From: Streptomyces sp. WZ-12
GTDB taxonomy: Bacteria; Actinomycetota; Actinomycetes; Streptomycetales; Streptomycetaceae
Direction: 5' to 3'
NCBI RefSeq assembly: GCF_028898845.1
Contig: NZ_CP118574.1
Span: 5,863,001 to 5,927,000, forward strand
DNA: 64,000 bases
Every line of letters starts with the position of its first letter. The first letter of the stretch is position 1. The notes under the pieces were generated by a model. The model made no database searches and was not told the origin of the DNA. It saw only the letters and a list, made by a program, of their open reading frames with translations. Shown here piece by piece: positions 28,278 through 36,769 of this stretch. A program made the position numbers and the translations under genes.

Positions 28278-29520
28278 CCGCCTCCGGCTCGACCCCCGCC
28301 ACGGCGGCCCGCGGAGCCCCGCCGGCCGGCAGGATCCGGGCCAACAGCCCGGAGCGGCCGGCCGCCAGCGGCCCGAGGACGGCCAGGATCAGCACATAGC
28401 CGGCGATGAACGGCGCCAGCCGCTCGTCGAGCCCGGCGCCCGCCGCCATCGTCGCCAGGATCAGCGCGAACTCGCCGCGGGCCAGCAGCGCGGTGGCGAT
28501 GTTCGCGGCCGGCCCGGGCCCGAAGCCGTAGATCCGGGCCGCGACCAGCCCCGCCAGGACGTTCATCAGCAGGGTCAGCGTCACCGCGATCAGCACCGGC
28601 CACACCACGCTCGGCAGGTCGCCGGGGTCGATGGAGAGCCCGAACGCGAAGAAGAAGATCGCCCCGAACGCGTCCCGCAGCGGGTGTACCAGCTTGCGGA
28701 TCCGCGGCCCGGTGCTCGTCCCGCCCAGCATCAGGCCCACCATGAACGCCCCGATGGCGTCCGCGACCCCGAACCACTCGGAGATCCCGGCGACCAGAAC
28801 GGCGGCCCCCAGGAAGGAGATCACCAGCAACTCGCTGTCCTTGGTGGCGATCAGCCGGCCGATGACGCGGGTGCCCCAACGGGCGGCCGCGGCGAGCAGC
28901 AGCAGGAAGCCGAACGCCTTCCCGGCGGCCGGCGCCGCCGAGGCCAGCGAGTCGGCTCCGGAGAGCACCGGTTGCAGCGCGGCCAGGTAGAGCGCCAGGA
29001 AGATGTCCTCGACGACGATGATGCCGAGGATCGGCTTGGTCTCCGGGTTGCCCAACCGCCCCGTGTCGACCAGCACCTTGGTGACGATCGCGGACGACGA
29101 GATGCCCAACACCCCGGCGAGCACCAGCGCCTCGGAGGTGCCCCAGCCGAGCGCGAAGCCGAAGCCGAGCCCGGCGCCGACGTTCAGCATGAGGTACGCC
29201 CCGCCGGCCAGCGCCATCCGGCGGCCGCCGGCCTTGAGGTCGTCGACGTGGAACTCCAGGCCCAGGTAGAAGAGCAGCAGCACCAGGCCGAGGAGGGAGA
29301 GCATTTCCAGGTCGTGCGGGTCGGCGACCAGCACGATGCCGGGGGTGTTCGGGCCGAGCAGGATTCCGGCCAGGATGAACAGCGGGATGGTGGGGAGTCC
29401 GATCCGGCCGCCGAGGCGGGCGAGGACGGCGGCGGCGAGAAAGGCACCGCCCATGGCGATCAGGGTGTCTGCGTGTCCGATGGGCCCGTTCCTCCTGGTC
29501 GTCGGCGTGCGCCCAGGCAC
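28234..29520 (-). CDS. Monovalent cation:proton antiporter, CPA2 family
   Basis: A KefB/RosB-like sodium or potassium/proton antiporter of up to 428 residues with about 12-13 helices. LGLPTIPLFILAGILLGP-type and VVEDIFLALYLA segments are visible, as is GVADAIGAFMVGLMLGG. There is no C-terminal TrkA domain. The start is unclear. The GTG at 29520 has no ribosome site. AGGAGG at 29491-29496 is 9 bases before an ATC codon at 29479-29481, exactly where the conserved reading GHADTLIAMGG begins; the next ATG is at 29454. The gene overlaps the phosphatase gene at its 3' end. Confidence 0.88.
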   Translation of the reverse strand: MPGRTPTTRRNGPIGHADTLIAMGGAFLAAAVLARLGGRIGLPTIPLFILAGILLGPNTPGIVLVADPHDLEMLSLLGLVLLLFYLGLEFHVDDLKAGGRRMALAGGAYLMLNVGAGLGFGFALGWGTSEALVLAGVLGISSSAIVTKVLVDTGRLGNPETKPILGIIVVEDIFLALYLAALQPVLSGADSLASAAPAAGKAFGFLLLLAAAARWGTRVIGRLIATKDSELLVISFLGAAVLVAGISEWFGVADAIGAFMVGLMLGGTSTGPRIRKLVHPLRDAFGAIFFFAFGLSIDPGDLPSVVWPVLIAVTLTLLMNVLAGLVAARIYGFGPGPAANIATALLARGEFALILATMAAGAGLDERLAPFIAGYVLILAVLGPLAAGRSGLLARILPAGGAPRAAVAGVEPEAVSRPDTAATAPGRR

Positions 29521-29840
29521 GGGGCACGGGTCGCACGCAAGGTCAAGACAATGTCAAGGACTGGTCAATATTTAGATTACCAAACCATTAACAAGGTGGC
29601 CGATCGGTGACCGTTGTGAGCGGGTGCGGCCTCTTTTGGGGGCCGGTCCCGCCGGGGTCGAGGGCCCGGCGGGACGTTCGGAAGTGGCTTTGCCGTAACT
29701 GCCGCGAACGGGCAAAGCGTTGGCCGATGATTCGTCACCCGCCTGCAATGGGCAGGGAGTTGGTGGCACGATGGGTGCCGGGGGTGTGCGCGGCATGCCC
29801 CAGGGCCGGTGAGGCGTTCCGACCGAGGGTGTGATCAGTT
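29521..29840. other. Intergenic region with AT-rich patch and two hairpins
   Basis: This 320-base stretch has no gene. It holds a strikingly AT-rich patch (about 29560-29600, including CAATATTTAGATTACC), followed by two hairpins: GTCCCGCCGGG / CCCGGCGGGAC at 29646-29675, and CTTTGCC / GGCAAAG at about 29690-29718. The AT-rich part probably contains the antiporter promoter on the minus strand. The hairpins may be the leader of the small membrane protein gene. I do not recognise a riboswitch. Confidence 0.4.
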
Positions 29841-30035
29841 GTGGCTCTGTCGCTATCAGTTGTCCTGATGTTGGGGATCATCCTTGTCGTGCTGATCAGA
29901 CAGAAGGCGATCAAGGCCGGTCCGGCGCTCGTCGCCATACTGTTCGGCTTCTTCCTCGCCTCCACGGGGGTGGCGCCGTCGATCAACCGGTTCCTGAACT
30001 CCATCGCGCAGACCATCAACCACATCACGTTCTAG
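29841..30035 (+). CDS. Small membrane protein of unknown function
   Basis: A 64-residue protein with two likely membrane segments: ALSLSVVLMLGIILVVLI at the start and GPALVAILFGFFLAST in the middle, then an amphipathic end (INRFLNSIAQTINHITF). I do not recognise a named family. The GTG at 29841 has GAGGGTG about 9 bases upstream; a GTG at 29832 is an alternative. Codon third positions fit local usage. It stands alone between the hairpin region and the ArsC-like gene on the other strand. Confidence 0.65.
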   Translation: MALSLSVVLMLGIILVVLIRQKAIKAGPALVAILFGFFLASTGVAPSINRFLNSIAQTINHITF

Positions 30036-30061
30036 CGCGGGTTCGGGTCCGCGGACCGGAC

Positions 30062-30442
30062 TCAGGGGGTCCGTCCGCCCCCGGTCCGCGCCAGCGCGTC
30101 ACGCACGGCATCCTCGCTGCGCCCGACCAAGGCCGAACCGTCGTCGGCGGTGATGATCGGCCGCTGAATCAGCCGGGGGTGCGCCGCCAGCGCCTCGATC
30201 CACCGCTCCCGTGCGGCGCCGGTGCGCTCCCACGTCCCGATGCCCAGCGCCTTGCCCTCGTCTTCCTGGGTGCGGGTGATGTCCCACGGCTCCAGGTTCA
30301 ACCGCTCCAGCACGGCGCGCAGTTCGTCGGCGGTCGGCGGGTCTTCCAGGTACTTCCGCACGGTGTACTGGGCGCCCTCGGCGTCCAGAATCCCCACCGC
30401 GGAACGGCACTTGGAGCACGCGGGATTGATCCAGATCTCCAT
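30062..30442 (-). CDS. ArsC-family thioredoxin-fold protein
   Basis: A 126-residue ArsC/Spx-fold protein. The active-site loop is NPACSKCRSAV, so it has a CxxC pair (Cys9, Cys12) instead of the single cysteine plus serine usual in ArsC. The arsenate-binding arginine pattern is kept: QRPI near residue 91 and GRSEDAV near the end. It might reduce arsenate or another substrate, or act as a thiol oxidoreductase. I chose the ATG at 30442, because TAGGGT at 30450-30455 would be a -10 element 7 bases away and would exclude the GTG at 30451. Confidence 0.82.
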   Translation of the reverse strand: MEIWINPACSKCRSAVGILDAEGAQYTVRKYLEDPPTADELRAVLERLNLEPWDITRTQEDEGKALGIGTWERTGAARERWIEALAAHPRLIQRPIITADDGSALVGRSEDAVRDALARTGGGRTP

Positions 30443-30558
30443 GCCGGCCACCCTAGGGAGTCCCGTCGTGGGAGAGAAGCGGCGAAGCGCGCGGGCCGCT
30501 CGCGGCGCCCGGGAACGCGAAGAGCCCCGGGCCGTACGACCCGGGGCTCCCCTTGTTG

Positions 30559-30629
30559 AGCGGGCGACGGGAATCGAACCCGCGTAGCCAGTTTGGAAGA
30601 CTGGGGCTCTACCATTGAGCTACGCCCGC
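30559..30629 (-). tRNA. tRNA-Gly (anticodon TCC)
   Basis: On the minus strand the gene folds into a full cloverleaf: acceptor GCGGGCG / CGCCCGC, D arm from TAGCTCAATGGTAGAGC, anticodon loop CTTCCAA (TCC) and T arm GGGTTCGATTCCC. The discriminator is T and CCA is not encoded. Length is 71 bases. Confidence 0.95.
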
Positions 30630-30764
30630 GAGCACCACGGTCGCTGGGACCCCGGCACGCAGAGCATCGTAGCGGGTGAAGCCCGTCGACCGCACACCGC
30701 ACCCCGCTCCCGAATAACGGGCAGCCGTACGGCCCGCGGCCATGTACCCTACGTGTCGCACCGA

Positions 30765-30841
30765 CGGGGTGTGGCGCAGCTTGGTAGCGCGTCCGCTTTG
30801 GGAGCGGAAGGTCGTCGGTTCGAATCCGGCCACCCCGACCA
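30765..30841 (+). tRNA. tRNA-Pro (anticodon TGG), CCA encoded
   Basis: Acceptor CGGGGTG / CACCCCG with discriminator A, D arm GGCGCAGCTTGGTAGCGC, anticodon loop TTTGGGA (TGG) and T arm CGGTTCGAATCCG. The 3' CCA is encoded at 30839-30841. tRNA-Pro genes are used as attachment sites by pSAM2-type integrating elements, to my recollection. No integrase or duplicated 3' end is present here, so the site is empty. Confidence 0.95.
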
Positions 30842-30906
30842 GTTCGGCGCCCGTCCCGCGTGCCTTAGGCGCACAAAGCGGGCATAAGCGGTCCTTCAAG
30901 ATCGCG

Positions 30907-30937
30907 TTGTGGGCGCCCTCCTCCTTGCGGTTACTAT
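30907..30937 (+). promoter_or_regulatory. Likely tig promoter
   Basis: TTGTGG at 30907-30912 and TACTAT at 30932-30937, separated by 19 bases, with a GGT extension before the -10. It lies 113 bases before the tig start. Confidence 0.4.
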
Positions 30938-31050
30938 GCAAGCTGCGTGCCCGTGTGTCTTAAGGACCGGGCGCGATCGGCCGGTCCCGGACATGACGGA
31001 GCCGGCGGATCTAAGGCAATACCCCAAAGTCAGCCCAAGGAGACCGAACC

Positions 31051-32436
31051 GTGAAGAGCGCCGTGGAGACCCTGAACCCGACCCGGGTTCGGCTCACTGT
31101 CGAGGTGCCCTTCGAGGAGCTCAAGGACAGCCTCGACGCGGCGTACAAGAAGATCAACCAGCAGGTCACGGTGAAGGGCTTCCGCAAGGGCAAGATCCCT
31201 GCCCGCGTCATCGACCAGCGGTTCGGTCGTGGCGCCGTGCTCGAAGAGGCCGTCAACGACGCGCTCCCGAAGTTCTACACCAACGCGGTCAACGAGGCCG
31301 AGCTCAACGTCCTCGGCCAGCCCGAGGTCGACATCACCGAGCTCAAGGACAACGAGCTGCTGGCCTTCACCGCCGAGGTCGACATCCGCCCGGCCCTGGA
31401 GATCCCGGACTACTCCGGCATCGAGGTCGAGGTCGACGCCGTCGAGGTGTCCGACGAGGACGTCGAGAAGTCCGTCGAGCAGCTCCGTGAGCGCTTCGCC
31501 TCCACCTCCGTGGTCGAGCGCGCCGCCGAGGACGGCGACGTGGTGACCGTGGACCTGGAGGCCAAGGTCGACGGTGAGGTGCTGGCCGACGGCATCGCCA
31601 ACGGCGTCAGCTACACCATCGGCTCCGGCGAGCTCCTCGACGGCATCGACGAGGCCGTCAAGGGCCTCTCGGCCGGCGGCAGCGCCACCTTCACCTCCGA
31701 GCTCAAGGGCGGCTCCGCCCAGGGCAAGGAGGCCGAGGTTAAGGTCGACGTCACCGAGGTCAAGGCCCGCGAACTGCCCGAGCTGGACGACGAGTTCGCC
31801 CAGCTGGCCAGCGAGTTCGACACCCTCGACGCGCTCAAGGACGACAGCCGCACGCGGCTGGCGCGGATGAAGAAGTTCGACCAGGCCACCCAGGCCCAGG
31901 AGAAGGTCCTGGAGGCGCTGCTCGGCCTGATCGAGGTGCCGATCCCCGAGAAGCTGCTTGAGGACGAGATCCGCACCCGCAAGCACAACCTGGAGCACCA
32001 CCAGCTCGGTCAGATGGGCCTCGACCTCGCGAAGTACCTGGAGATCCAGGGCAAGACCGAGGAGGAGTTCGACGCCGAGACCAAGGAGCAGGCGGAGAAG
32101 GGCATCAAGACCCAGTTCGTCCTCGACGAGCTGGTCAACAAGGAGAAGCTGAACGTCAGCCAGGAGGAGCTCACCGAGCACCTCATGCGCCGCGCCCAGT
32201 CCTCCGGCATGAGCCCCGACCAGTTCGCCCAGGCGGTCGTCGAGGGTGGCCAGGTGCCGATGCTGGTGGGCGAGGTCGCCCGCGGCAAGGCCCTCGCGGT
32301 GGTCGTCGAGGCCGCCACGGTCAAGGACACCAACGGTGAGGTCGTCGACCTGGAGGACGAGGAGGAGACGGAGGCCGCCGAGGCCGTCGTCGCCGAGGCC
32401 GAGGGTGACGAGAAGGCGGCGAAGACCGAGGGCTGA
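31051..32436 (+). CDS. tig: Trigger factor (ribosome-associated chaperone)
   Basis: Trigger factor binds ribosomal protein L23 at the tunnel exit and shields nascent chains. The 461-residue protein has the ribosome-binding domain with signature GFRKGKIP near residues 43-50, the FKBP-type PPIase domain (about 155-245), and the helical C-terminal chaperone arms. An acidic tail ([19 protein letters not shown]) ends it, as is common in actinobacteria. The GTG at 31051 follows AAGGAG. It precedes the clpP1-clpP2-clpX genes, the classical arrangement, with its own terminator. Confidence 0.97.
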   Translation: MKSAVETLNPTRVRLTVEVPFEELKDSLDAAYKKINQQVTVKGFRKGKIPARVIDQRFGRGAVLEEAVNDALPKFYTNAVNEAELNVLGQPEVDITELKDNELLAFTAEVDIRPALEIPDYSGIEVEVDAVEVSDEDVEKSVEQLRERFASTSVVERAAEDGDVVTVDLEAKVDGEVLADGIANGVSYTIGSGELLDGIDEAVKGLSAGGSATFTSELKGGSAQGKEAEVKVDVTEVKARELPELDDEFAQLASEFDTLDALKDDSRTRLARMKKFDQATQAQEKVLEALLGLIEVPIPEKLLEDEIRTRKHNLEHHQLGQMGLDLAKYLEIQGKTEEEFDAETKEQAEKGIKTQFVLDELVNKEKLNVSQEELTEHLMRRAQSSGMSPDQFAQAVVEGGQVPMLVGEVARGKALAVVVEAATVKDTNGEVVDLEDEEETEAAEAVVAEAEGDEKAAKTEG

Positions 32437-32467
32437 CCGCCCCGGCGATCTCGCCGACGTACCTGAT

Positions 32468-32507
32468 CACGGGCCCGAACGCGCACGTCCGCGTGTTCGG
32501 GCCCGTG
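32468..32507 (+). terminator. Terminator after tig
   Basis: A 13-bp stem CACGGGCCCGAAC / GTTCGGGCCCGTG with a 14-base loop, 32 bases after the tig stop. It separates tig from the clp operon. Confidence 0.75.
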
Positions 32508-32530
32508 TGTCGTCCCGGTCCGTGAGCCTG

Positions 32531-32544
32531 CGCTCACAGCGAAC
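32531..32544 (-). promoter_or_regulatory. ClgR-type operator upstream of clpP1
   Basis: On the minus strand the sequence is GTTCGC-TGTGA-GCG, an exact fit to the GTTCGC-N5-GCG motif published for ClgR, the activator of clp and lon genes in Streptomyces. It lies about 170 bases before the clpP1 start, in the promoter region. Confidence 0.7.
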
Positions 32545-32713
32545 AGTTCTCGCTCCGGGATGGCGCCCGCCGACCAGCGCGTTAGGGTCCGTAGATACGA
32601 GGGCAGGGGAGTTGCTGACAGTGCGTGGGGCGCACCACGCGGCGCGGTCCCCGGCCTCAGAAGACGACGCTGAAGACGGCCCCGAGCCGTTTCGACAACG
32701 AGCAGGTGGACAC

Positions 32714-33328
32714 GTGACGATCCCGATGCCTTCCGCCGCCGCTGAGCCGATCTCCGGTGGCCTCGGCGAACAGGTCTACAACCGGCTGCTCAACGAGCGG
32801 ATCATCTTCCTCGGCCAGCCGGTCGACGACGACATCGCCAACAAGATCACGGCGCAGTTGTTGCTCCTTGCCGCTGACCCGGACAAGGACATCTACCTCT
32901 ACATCAACTCCCCGGGCGGCTCGGTCACGGCCGGCATGGCGATCTACGACACCATGCAGTACATCAAGAACGACGTGGTCACCATCGCCATGGGCCTCGC
33001 CGCCTCGATGGGCCAGTTCCTGCTGAGCGCCGGCACCCCGGGCAAGCGCTTCGCGCTGCCGAACGCCGAGATCCTGATCCACCAGCCCTCCGCCGGCCTG
33101 GCCGGCTCGGCCTCGGACATCAAGATCCACGCCGAGCAACTGCTCCGCACGAAGAAGCGCCTGGGTGAGCTCTCCGCCGCGCACACCGGCCAGACGCTGG
33201 AGCAGTGGACCAAGGACGCCGACCGCGACCGCTGGTTCTCCGCCGAGGAGGCCAAGGCGTACGGCCTCATCGACGACGTGATGCCCTCCGCCACCGGCGT
33301 TCCGGGCGGGGGCGGCACCGGGGCCTGA
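32714..33328 (+). CDS. clpP1: ATP-dependent Clp protease proteolytic subunit 1
   Basis: A serine protease subunit, 204 residues, that forms the Clp peptidase chamber with ClpP2. The catalytic Ser98 is in GLAASMGQF and His123 in LIHQPSAG; the Asp follows about 50 residues later. The glycine loop [11 protein letters not shown] shapes the oxyanion hole. The short N-terminus ([11 protein letters not shown]) is probably processed. The GTG at 32714 follows AGGTGGA; the ATG at 32726 is an alternative. It is the first gene of the clpP1-clpP2 operon, 54 bases before clpP2, behind a ClgR motif. Confidence 0.96.
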   Translation: MTIPMPSAAAEPISGGLGEQVYNRLLNERIIFLGQPVDDDIANKITAQLLLLAADPDKDIYLYINSPGGSVTAGMAIYDTMQYIKNDVVTIAMGLAASMGQFLLSAGTPGKRFALPNAEILIHQPSAGLAGSASDIKIHAEQLLRTKKRLGELSAAHTGQTLEQWTKDADRDRWFSAEEAKAYGLIDDVMPSATGVPGGGGTGA

Positions 33329-33382
33329 GCCCCCGGCCCACGCCCCGCAGTCGACCCCCAGCCCCACTTCGCCACCAGGACG

Positions 33383-34069
33383 GTGAACCTCCAGATGAAC
33401 AACTACCCCGGAAGCGGTCTCTACGAGCGCACGCAGGCCGAGTTCTCCGGCATGCCCGCGGAGTCCCGCTACATCGTTCCGCGCTTCGTCGAGCGCACCT
33501 CGCAGGGCGTGCGCGAGTACGACCCGTACGCGAAGCTCTTCGAGGAGCGGGTGATCTTCCTCGGGGTGCAGATCGACGACGCCTCCGCCAACGACGTCAT
33601 GGCGCAGCTCCTGTGCCTGGAGTCGATGGACCCGGACCGCGACATCTCGGTCTACATCAACAGCCCCGGTGGCTCGTTCACCGCGCTGACGGCGATCTAC
33701 GACACGATGCAGTTCGTCAAGCCCGACATCCAGACGGTCTGCATGGGCCAGGCGGCCTCCGCCGCGGCCGTGCTGCTGGCGGCCGGCACCCCGGGCAAGC
33801 GCATGGCGCTGCCGAACGCCCGGATCCTGATCCACCAGCCGTTCAGCGAGACCGGCCGTGGCCAGGTCTCCGACCTGGAGATCGCCGCCCGCGAGATCCA
33901 GCGGATGCGCACGCAGTTGGAGGAGATGCTGGCCAAGCACTCCTCCACGCCGATCGAGAAGATCCGCGAGGACATCGAGCGTGACAAGATCCTGACCGCC
34001 GAGGAGTCCCTGGCGTACGGTCTGGTCGACCAGATCGTCTCCACGCGGAAGACCTCCGTCTCCGTCTGA
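33383..34069 (+). CDS. clpP2: ATP-dependent Clp protease proteolytic subunit 2
   Basis: The partner peptidase subunit, 228 residues from the GTG at 33383 (224 from the ATG at 33395, [10 protein letters not shown]). The catalytic Ser is in GQAASAAAV (126 from the GTG) and the His in LIHQPFSE (151). The N-terminus up to [12 protein letters not shown] is the propeptide-like part. The ribosome site is weak for both starts (AGGA at 33377), consistent with coupling to clpP1. A 14-bp hairpin ends the operon before clpX. Confidence 0.96.
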   Translation: MNLQMNNYPGSGLYERTQAEFSGMPAESRYIVPRFVERTSQGVREYDPYAKLFEERVIFLGVQIDDASANDVMAQLLCLESMDPDRDISVYINSPGGSFTALTAIYDTMQFVKPDIQTVCMGQAASAAAVLLAAGTPGKRMALPNARILIHQPFSETGRGQVSDLEIAAREIQRMRTQLEEMLAKHSSTPIEKIREDIERDKILTAEESLAYGLVDQIVSTRKTSVSV

Positions 34070-34101
34070 TCGCGTTCTTCGCGAATCGCGCCGGAGCGTC
34101 G

Positions 34102-34139
34102 CCCCCTTGGACCGAGTGAACCGAGTCGGTCCAAGGGGG
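34102..34139 (+). terminator. Terminator after clpP2
   Basis: A 14-bp stem CCCCCTTGGACCGA / TCGGTCCAAGGGGG with a 10-base loop. No T tract is present. Confidence 0.75.
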
Positions 34140-34230
34140 GCCCGTACGGGGGGCTCGGCAAGGTACCGTCGATAGGCAAGCACCCGGGTCCGCGGAGCAA
34201 TGCGGATCCCAGGCGAAGGGGATTCACCTC

Positions 34231-35514
34231 GTGGCACGCATCGGTGACGGCGGAGACCTGCTCAAGTGCTCGTTCTGCGGAAAGAGCCAGAAGCAGGTGA
34301 AGAAGCTCATCGCGGGACCTGGTGTGTACATCTGCGACGAGTGCATCGATCTCTGCAACGAGATCATCGAGGAGGAGCTCGCGGAGAGTTCCGAGGTGCG
34401 CTGGGAGGAACTCCCCAAGCCCCGCGAGATCTACGAGTTCCTCAACGGCTACGTCGTCGGCCAGGAAGCCGCCAAGAAGGCGCTCTCGGTGGCCGTGTAC
34501 AACCACTACAAGCGCGTGCAGGCGGGCGAGAACGCCCCGGGACGCGGCGACGAGGGCATCGAGTTGGCCAAGTCCAACATCCTGCTGCTCGGCCCCACCG
34601 GCTCCGGCAAGACCCTGCTCGCGCAGACCCTCGCCAGGATGCTCAACGTCCCCTTCGCCTTCGCCGACGCGACCGCGCTCACCGAGGCCGGCTACGTCGG
34701 TGAGGACGTCGAGAACATCCTGCTGAAGCTGATCCAGGCCGCGGACTTCGACATCAAGAAGGCCGAGACCGGCATCATCTACATCGACGAGATCGACAAG
34801 GTCGCCCGGAAGAGCGAAAATCCGTCGATCACCCGGGACGTCTCCGGCGAAGGCGTTCAGCAGGCGCTGCTCAAGATCCTGGAGGGCACCACCGCCTCGG
34901 TCCCGCCCCAGGGCGGCCGCAAGCACCCGCACCAGGAATTCATCCAAATCGACACCACCAACGTGCTGTTCATCGTCGGCGGTGCCTTCGCGGGCCTGGA
35001 GAAGATCATCGAGGCCCGGTCCGGCGCCAAGGGCATCGGCTTCGGCGCCACCATCCGCTCCAAGCGCGAGATCGAGTCCAAGGACCAGCTCCAGGACGTC
35101 ATGCCCGAGGACCTGGTGAAGTTCGGGATGATCCCGGAGTTCATCGGCCGCCTCCCGGTCCTCACCTCGGTCCACAACCTCGACCGCGAGGCGCTCCTCC
35201 AGATCCTCGTCGAGCCGCGCAACGCCCTGGTCAAGCAGTACCAGCGGCTCTTCGAACTCGACGGCGTGGAGCTGGACTTCGACCGCCCGGCCCTGGAGGC
35301 CATCGCCGACCAGGCGATCCTCCGCGGCACCGGCGCCCGCGGTCTGCGCGCCATCATGGAGGAGGTCCTCCAGGCGGTGATGTACGAGATCCCGTCCCGC
35401 AAGGACGTCGCCCGCGTCGTCATCACCGCGGACGTGGTGCACTCCAACGTCAACCCGACCCTGGTCCCGCGCACCCGCGGCGACTCCGGCGAGCCGCAGG
35501 AGAAGAGCGCGTAG
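34231..35514 (+). CDS. clpX: ATP-dependent Clp protease ATP-binding subunit ClpX
   Basis: An AAA+ unfoldase of 427 residues that recognises tagged substrates and feeds ClpP. The N-terminal zinc domain has Cys13, Cys16, Cys35 and Cys38. Walker A is GPTGSGKT (121-128), the pore loop GYVGEDVE near 153-160, and Walker B IIYIDEID. Sensor and arginine-finger segments ([18 protein letters not shown]) are present. The GTG at 34231 follows AAGGGGAT. It is transcribed separately from clpP1P2 and shares a terminator with the convergent gene. Confidence 0.97.
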   Translation: MARIGDGGDLLKCSFCGKSQKQVKKLIAGPGVYICDECIDLCNEIIEEELAESSEVRWEELPKPREIYEFLNGYVVGQEAAKKALSVAVYNHYKRVQAGENAPGRGDEGIELAKSNILLLGPTGSGKTLLAQTLARMLNVPFAFADATALTEAGYVGEDVENILLKLIQAADFDIKKAETGIIYIDEIDKVARKSENPSITRDVSGEGVQQALLKILEGTTASVPPQGGRKHPHQEFIQIDTTNVLFIVGGAFAGLEKIIEARSGAKGIGFGATIRSKREIESKDQLQDVMPEDLVKFGMIPEFIGRLPVLTSVHNLDREALLQILVEPRNALVKQYQRLFELDGVELDFDRPALEAIADQAILRGTGARGLRAIMEEVLQAVMYEIPSRKDVARVVITADVVHSNVNPTLVPRTRGDSGEPQEKSA

Positions 35515-35530
35515 CCGCCCCGCCCTTCCA

Positions 35531-35572
35531 ACAGCACCGCCCGGCAGCCGAGTTGCTGCCGGGCGGTGCTGT
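35531..35572. terminator. Bidirectional terminator after clpX
   Basis: An 18-bp perfect stem ACAGCACCGCCCGGCAGC with a 6-base loop, between convergent genes. Confidence 0.85.
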
Positions 35573-35586
35573 CGTCCGCGGGCGGG

Positions 35587-36597
35587 TCACTTGTCCTTGC
35601 GGACCTCGTTGCGGACCTTGGCGGTGGTCTCGGAGAGCTCCTTGGCGCCGGGGGTGGTGGCGGAACTGCCGCTGCTGTTCGTCTTGGGCGGCGCGACCAT
35701 GTAGACCACGCCGACGGCGCTGCTGTCGCCCCAGATGCAAGTGGAGGAGGTGACGGGGATGGTGATGCCGTTCGTGGCGACCTCGACCTTCTGGGTACGG
35801 CACTTCATCACGTCGCCGTCGAAGTCGTTGGGCGAGTACTCGGTGACCGGCGTGACGTCCTCCACCTTGGCGTTGCCGGCGGACTGCTTCGTGTTGTCGT
35901 TGATCTTGGAGAACATCCGGGTCACCGTCCCCTGCGGGTCGCCGACGTTCCCGTAGAAACCGAAGACCTGCATCGTGAGGCCGTTGGAGCCCTGGTACAA
36001 CCTCTGCACGCCCTTGCCGTCGGTGATGCCGAGGGCCTTGGCGTCCTTGTTGTTGGCGAGGTCCTGGGTGCCGGCGCCGTCGTCGCGCGTCGGCGCCTTG
36101 CTGAACTGCCCGCTCAGCAGCTTGTCCGGCAGCGCGATGGTGTACGGCTTCACCTTGCCGCCCGAGCCGAAGGCGAAGTACGCGCCGACGGCGATCCCCA
36201 CGACCACCGCGACCCCGCCGATGATCAGGCCGATCTTCTTGCCGTTGCCGCCGCCGGTCTCCGGCTCCGGGGGGATCATCCCGTAGGGCGTCTGCTGACC
36301 CTGCTGTCCCTGTTGGCCGGCGAAGGGCTGCTGCTGGCCGTAGTTGGGCGGGGCGGGCTGGCCGTACGGCTGCTGCGGGGCGCCCTGCTGCGGGGGGAAC
36401 TGCTGCGGCGCGCCCTGCTGCGGGAACTGTTGGGGGGCCTGTTGCGGGTAGCCGTAGCCCTGTTGGGGAGGCACCGGGCCGCCCTGCTGCGGGTAGCCGT
36501 AGCCGGGCTGCGGGGCGGGCGGCTGCGGCTGGCCGTACGGGCCGGGCTGCTGGGGCTGTTGGCCGTACGGGCCCGGCGGCGGCTGGTTGAAGCTCAT
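35587..36597 (-). CDS. Proline/glutamine-rich membrane-anchored protein
   Basis: A 336-residue protein. The first 115 residues are low-complexity Pro/Gln/Gly/Tyr with YGYPQQ and GAPQQ units, predicted to be disordered and cytoplasmic. A single membrane helix follows (IGLIIGGVAVVVGIAVGAYF, about 122-141), then an extracytoplasmic domain (about 150-336) with two cysteines (MKCRT and STCIW) that could form a disulfide. I do not know its function. The plan is shared by many Streptomyces proteins between clpX and valS. The ATG at 36597 follows GAGGGGAA. It diverges from valS. Confidence 0.8.
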   Translation of the reverse strand: MSFNQPPPGPYGQQPQQPGPYGQPQPPAPQPGYGYPQQGGPVPPQQGYGYPQQAPQQFPQQGAPQQFPPQQGAPQQPYGQPAPPNYGQQQPFAGQQGQQGQQTPYGMIPPEPETGGGNGKKIGLIIGGVAVVVGIAVGAYFAFGSGGKVKPYTIALPDKLLSGQFSKAPTRDDGAGTQDLANNKDAKALGITDGKGVQRLYQGSNGLTMQVFGFYGNVGDPQGTVTRMFSKINDNTKQSAGNAKVEDVTPVTEYSPNDFDGDVMKCRTQKVEVATNGITIPVTSSTCIWGDSSAVGVVYMVAPPKTNSSGSSATTPGAKELSETTAKVRNEVRKDK

Positions 36598-36756
36598 GGA
36601 GCGGTTCCCCTCGTGACTGCTGATGACGTCGGACCGCCGCGGGCGGCACCCGGGCGTCGGGCGTGATGTTTATGCGCTGCCGACATCCTGTATGACGCCG
36701 CTGACAGGCGGTGCCCCGGGGGCGAAACCGATTCGAAGCCGCCACATCCGCGCCCG

Positions 36757-36762
36757 TACACT
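36757..36762 (+). promoter_or_regulatory. Leaderless -10 element for valS
   Basis: TACACT fits the TAnnnT -10 pattern and lies 7 bases before the GTG at 36770, with no ribosome binding site between. Transcription would begin at or next to the start codon. Confidence 0.55.
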
Positions 36763-36769
36763 GTCGGTC

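Noticed and set aside
29640..29720. Riboswitch upstream of the small membrane protein
   Set aside because: Two hairpins are present, but I see none of the conserved cores of known classes (for example the ydaO-type c-di-AMP element), and the downstream gene gives no ligand clue.
30559..30841. Integrated element at the tRNA-Gly/tRNA-Pro genes
   Set aside because: Both tRNAs are complete, no integrase or duplicated 3' end is seen, and the following gene is core tig.
36623..36769. N-terminal extension of ValS from an upstream ATG
   Set aside because: The extension would be Arg/Pro-rich without similarity to ValS, and a -10 element 7 bases before GTG 36770 supports the shorter, family-length protein.
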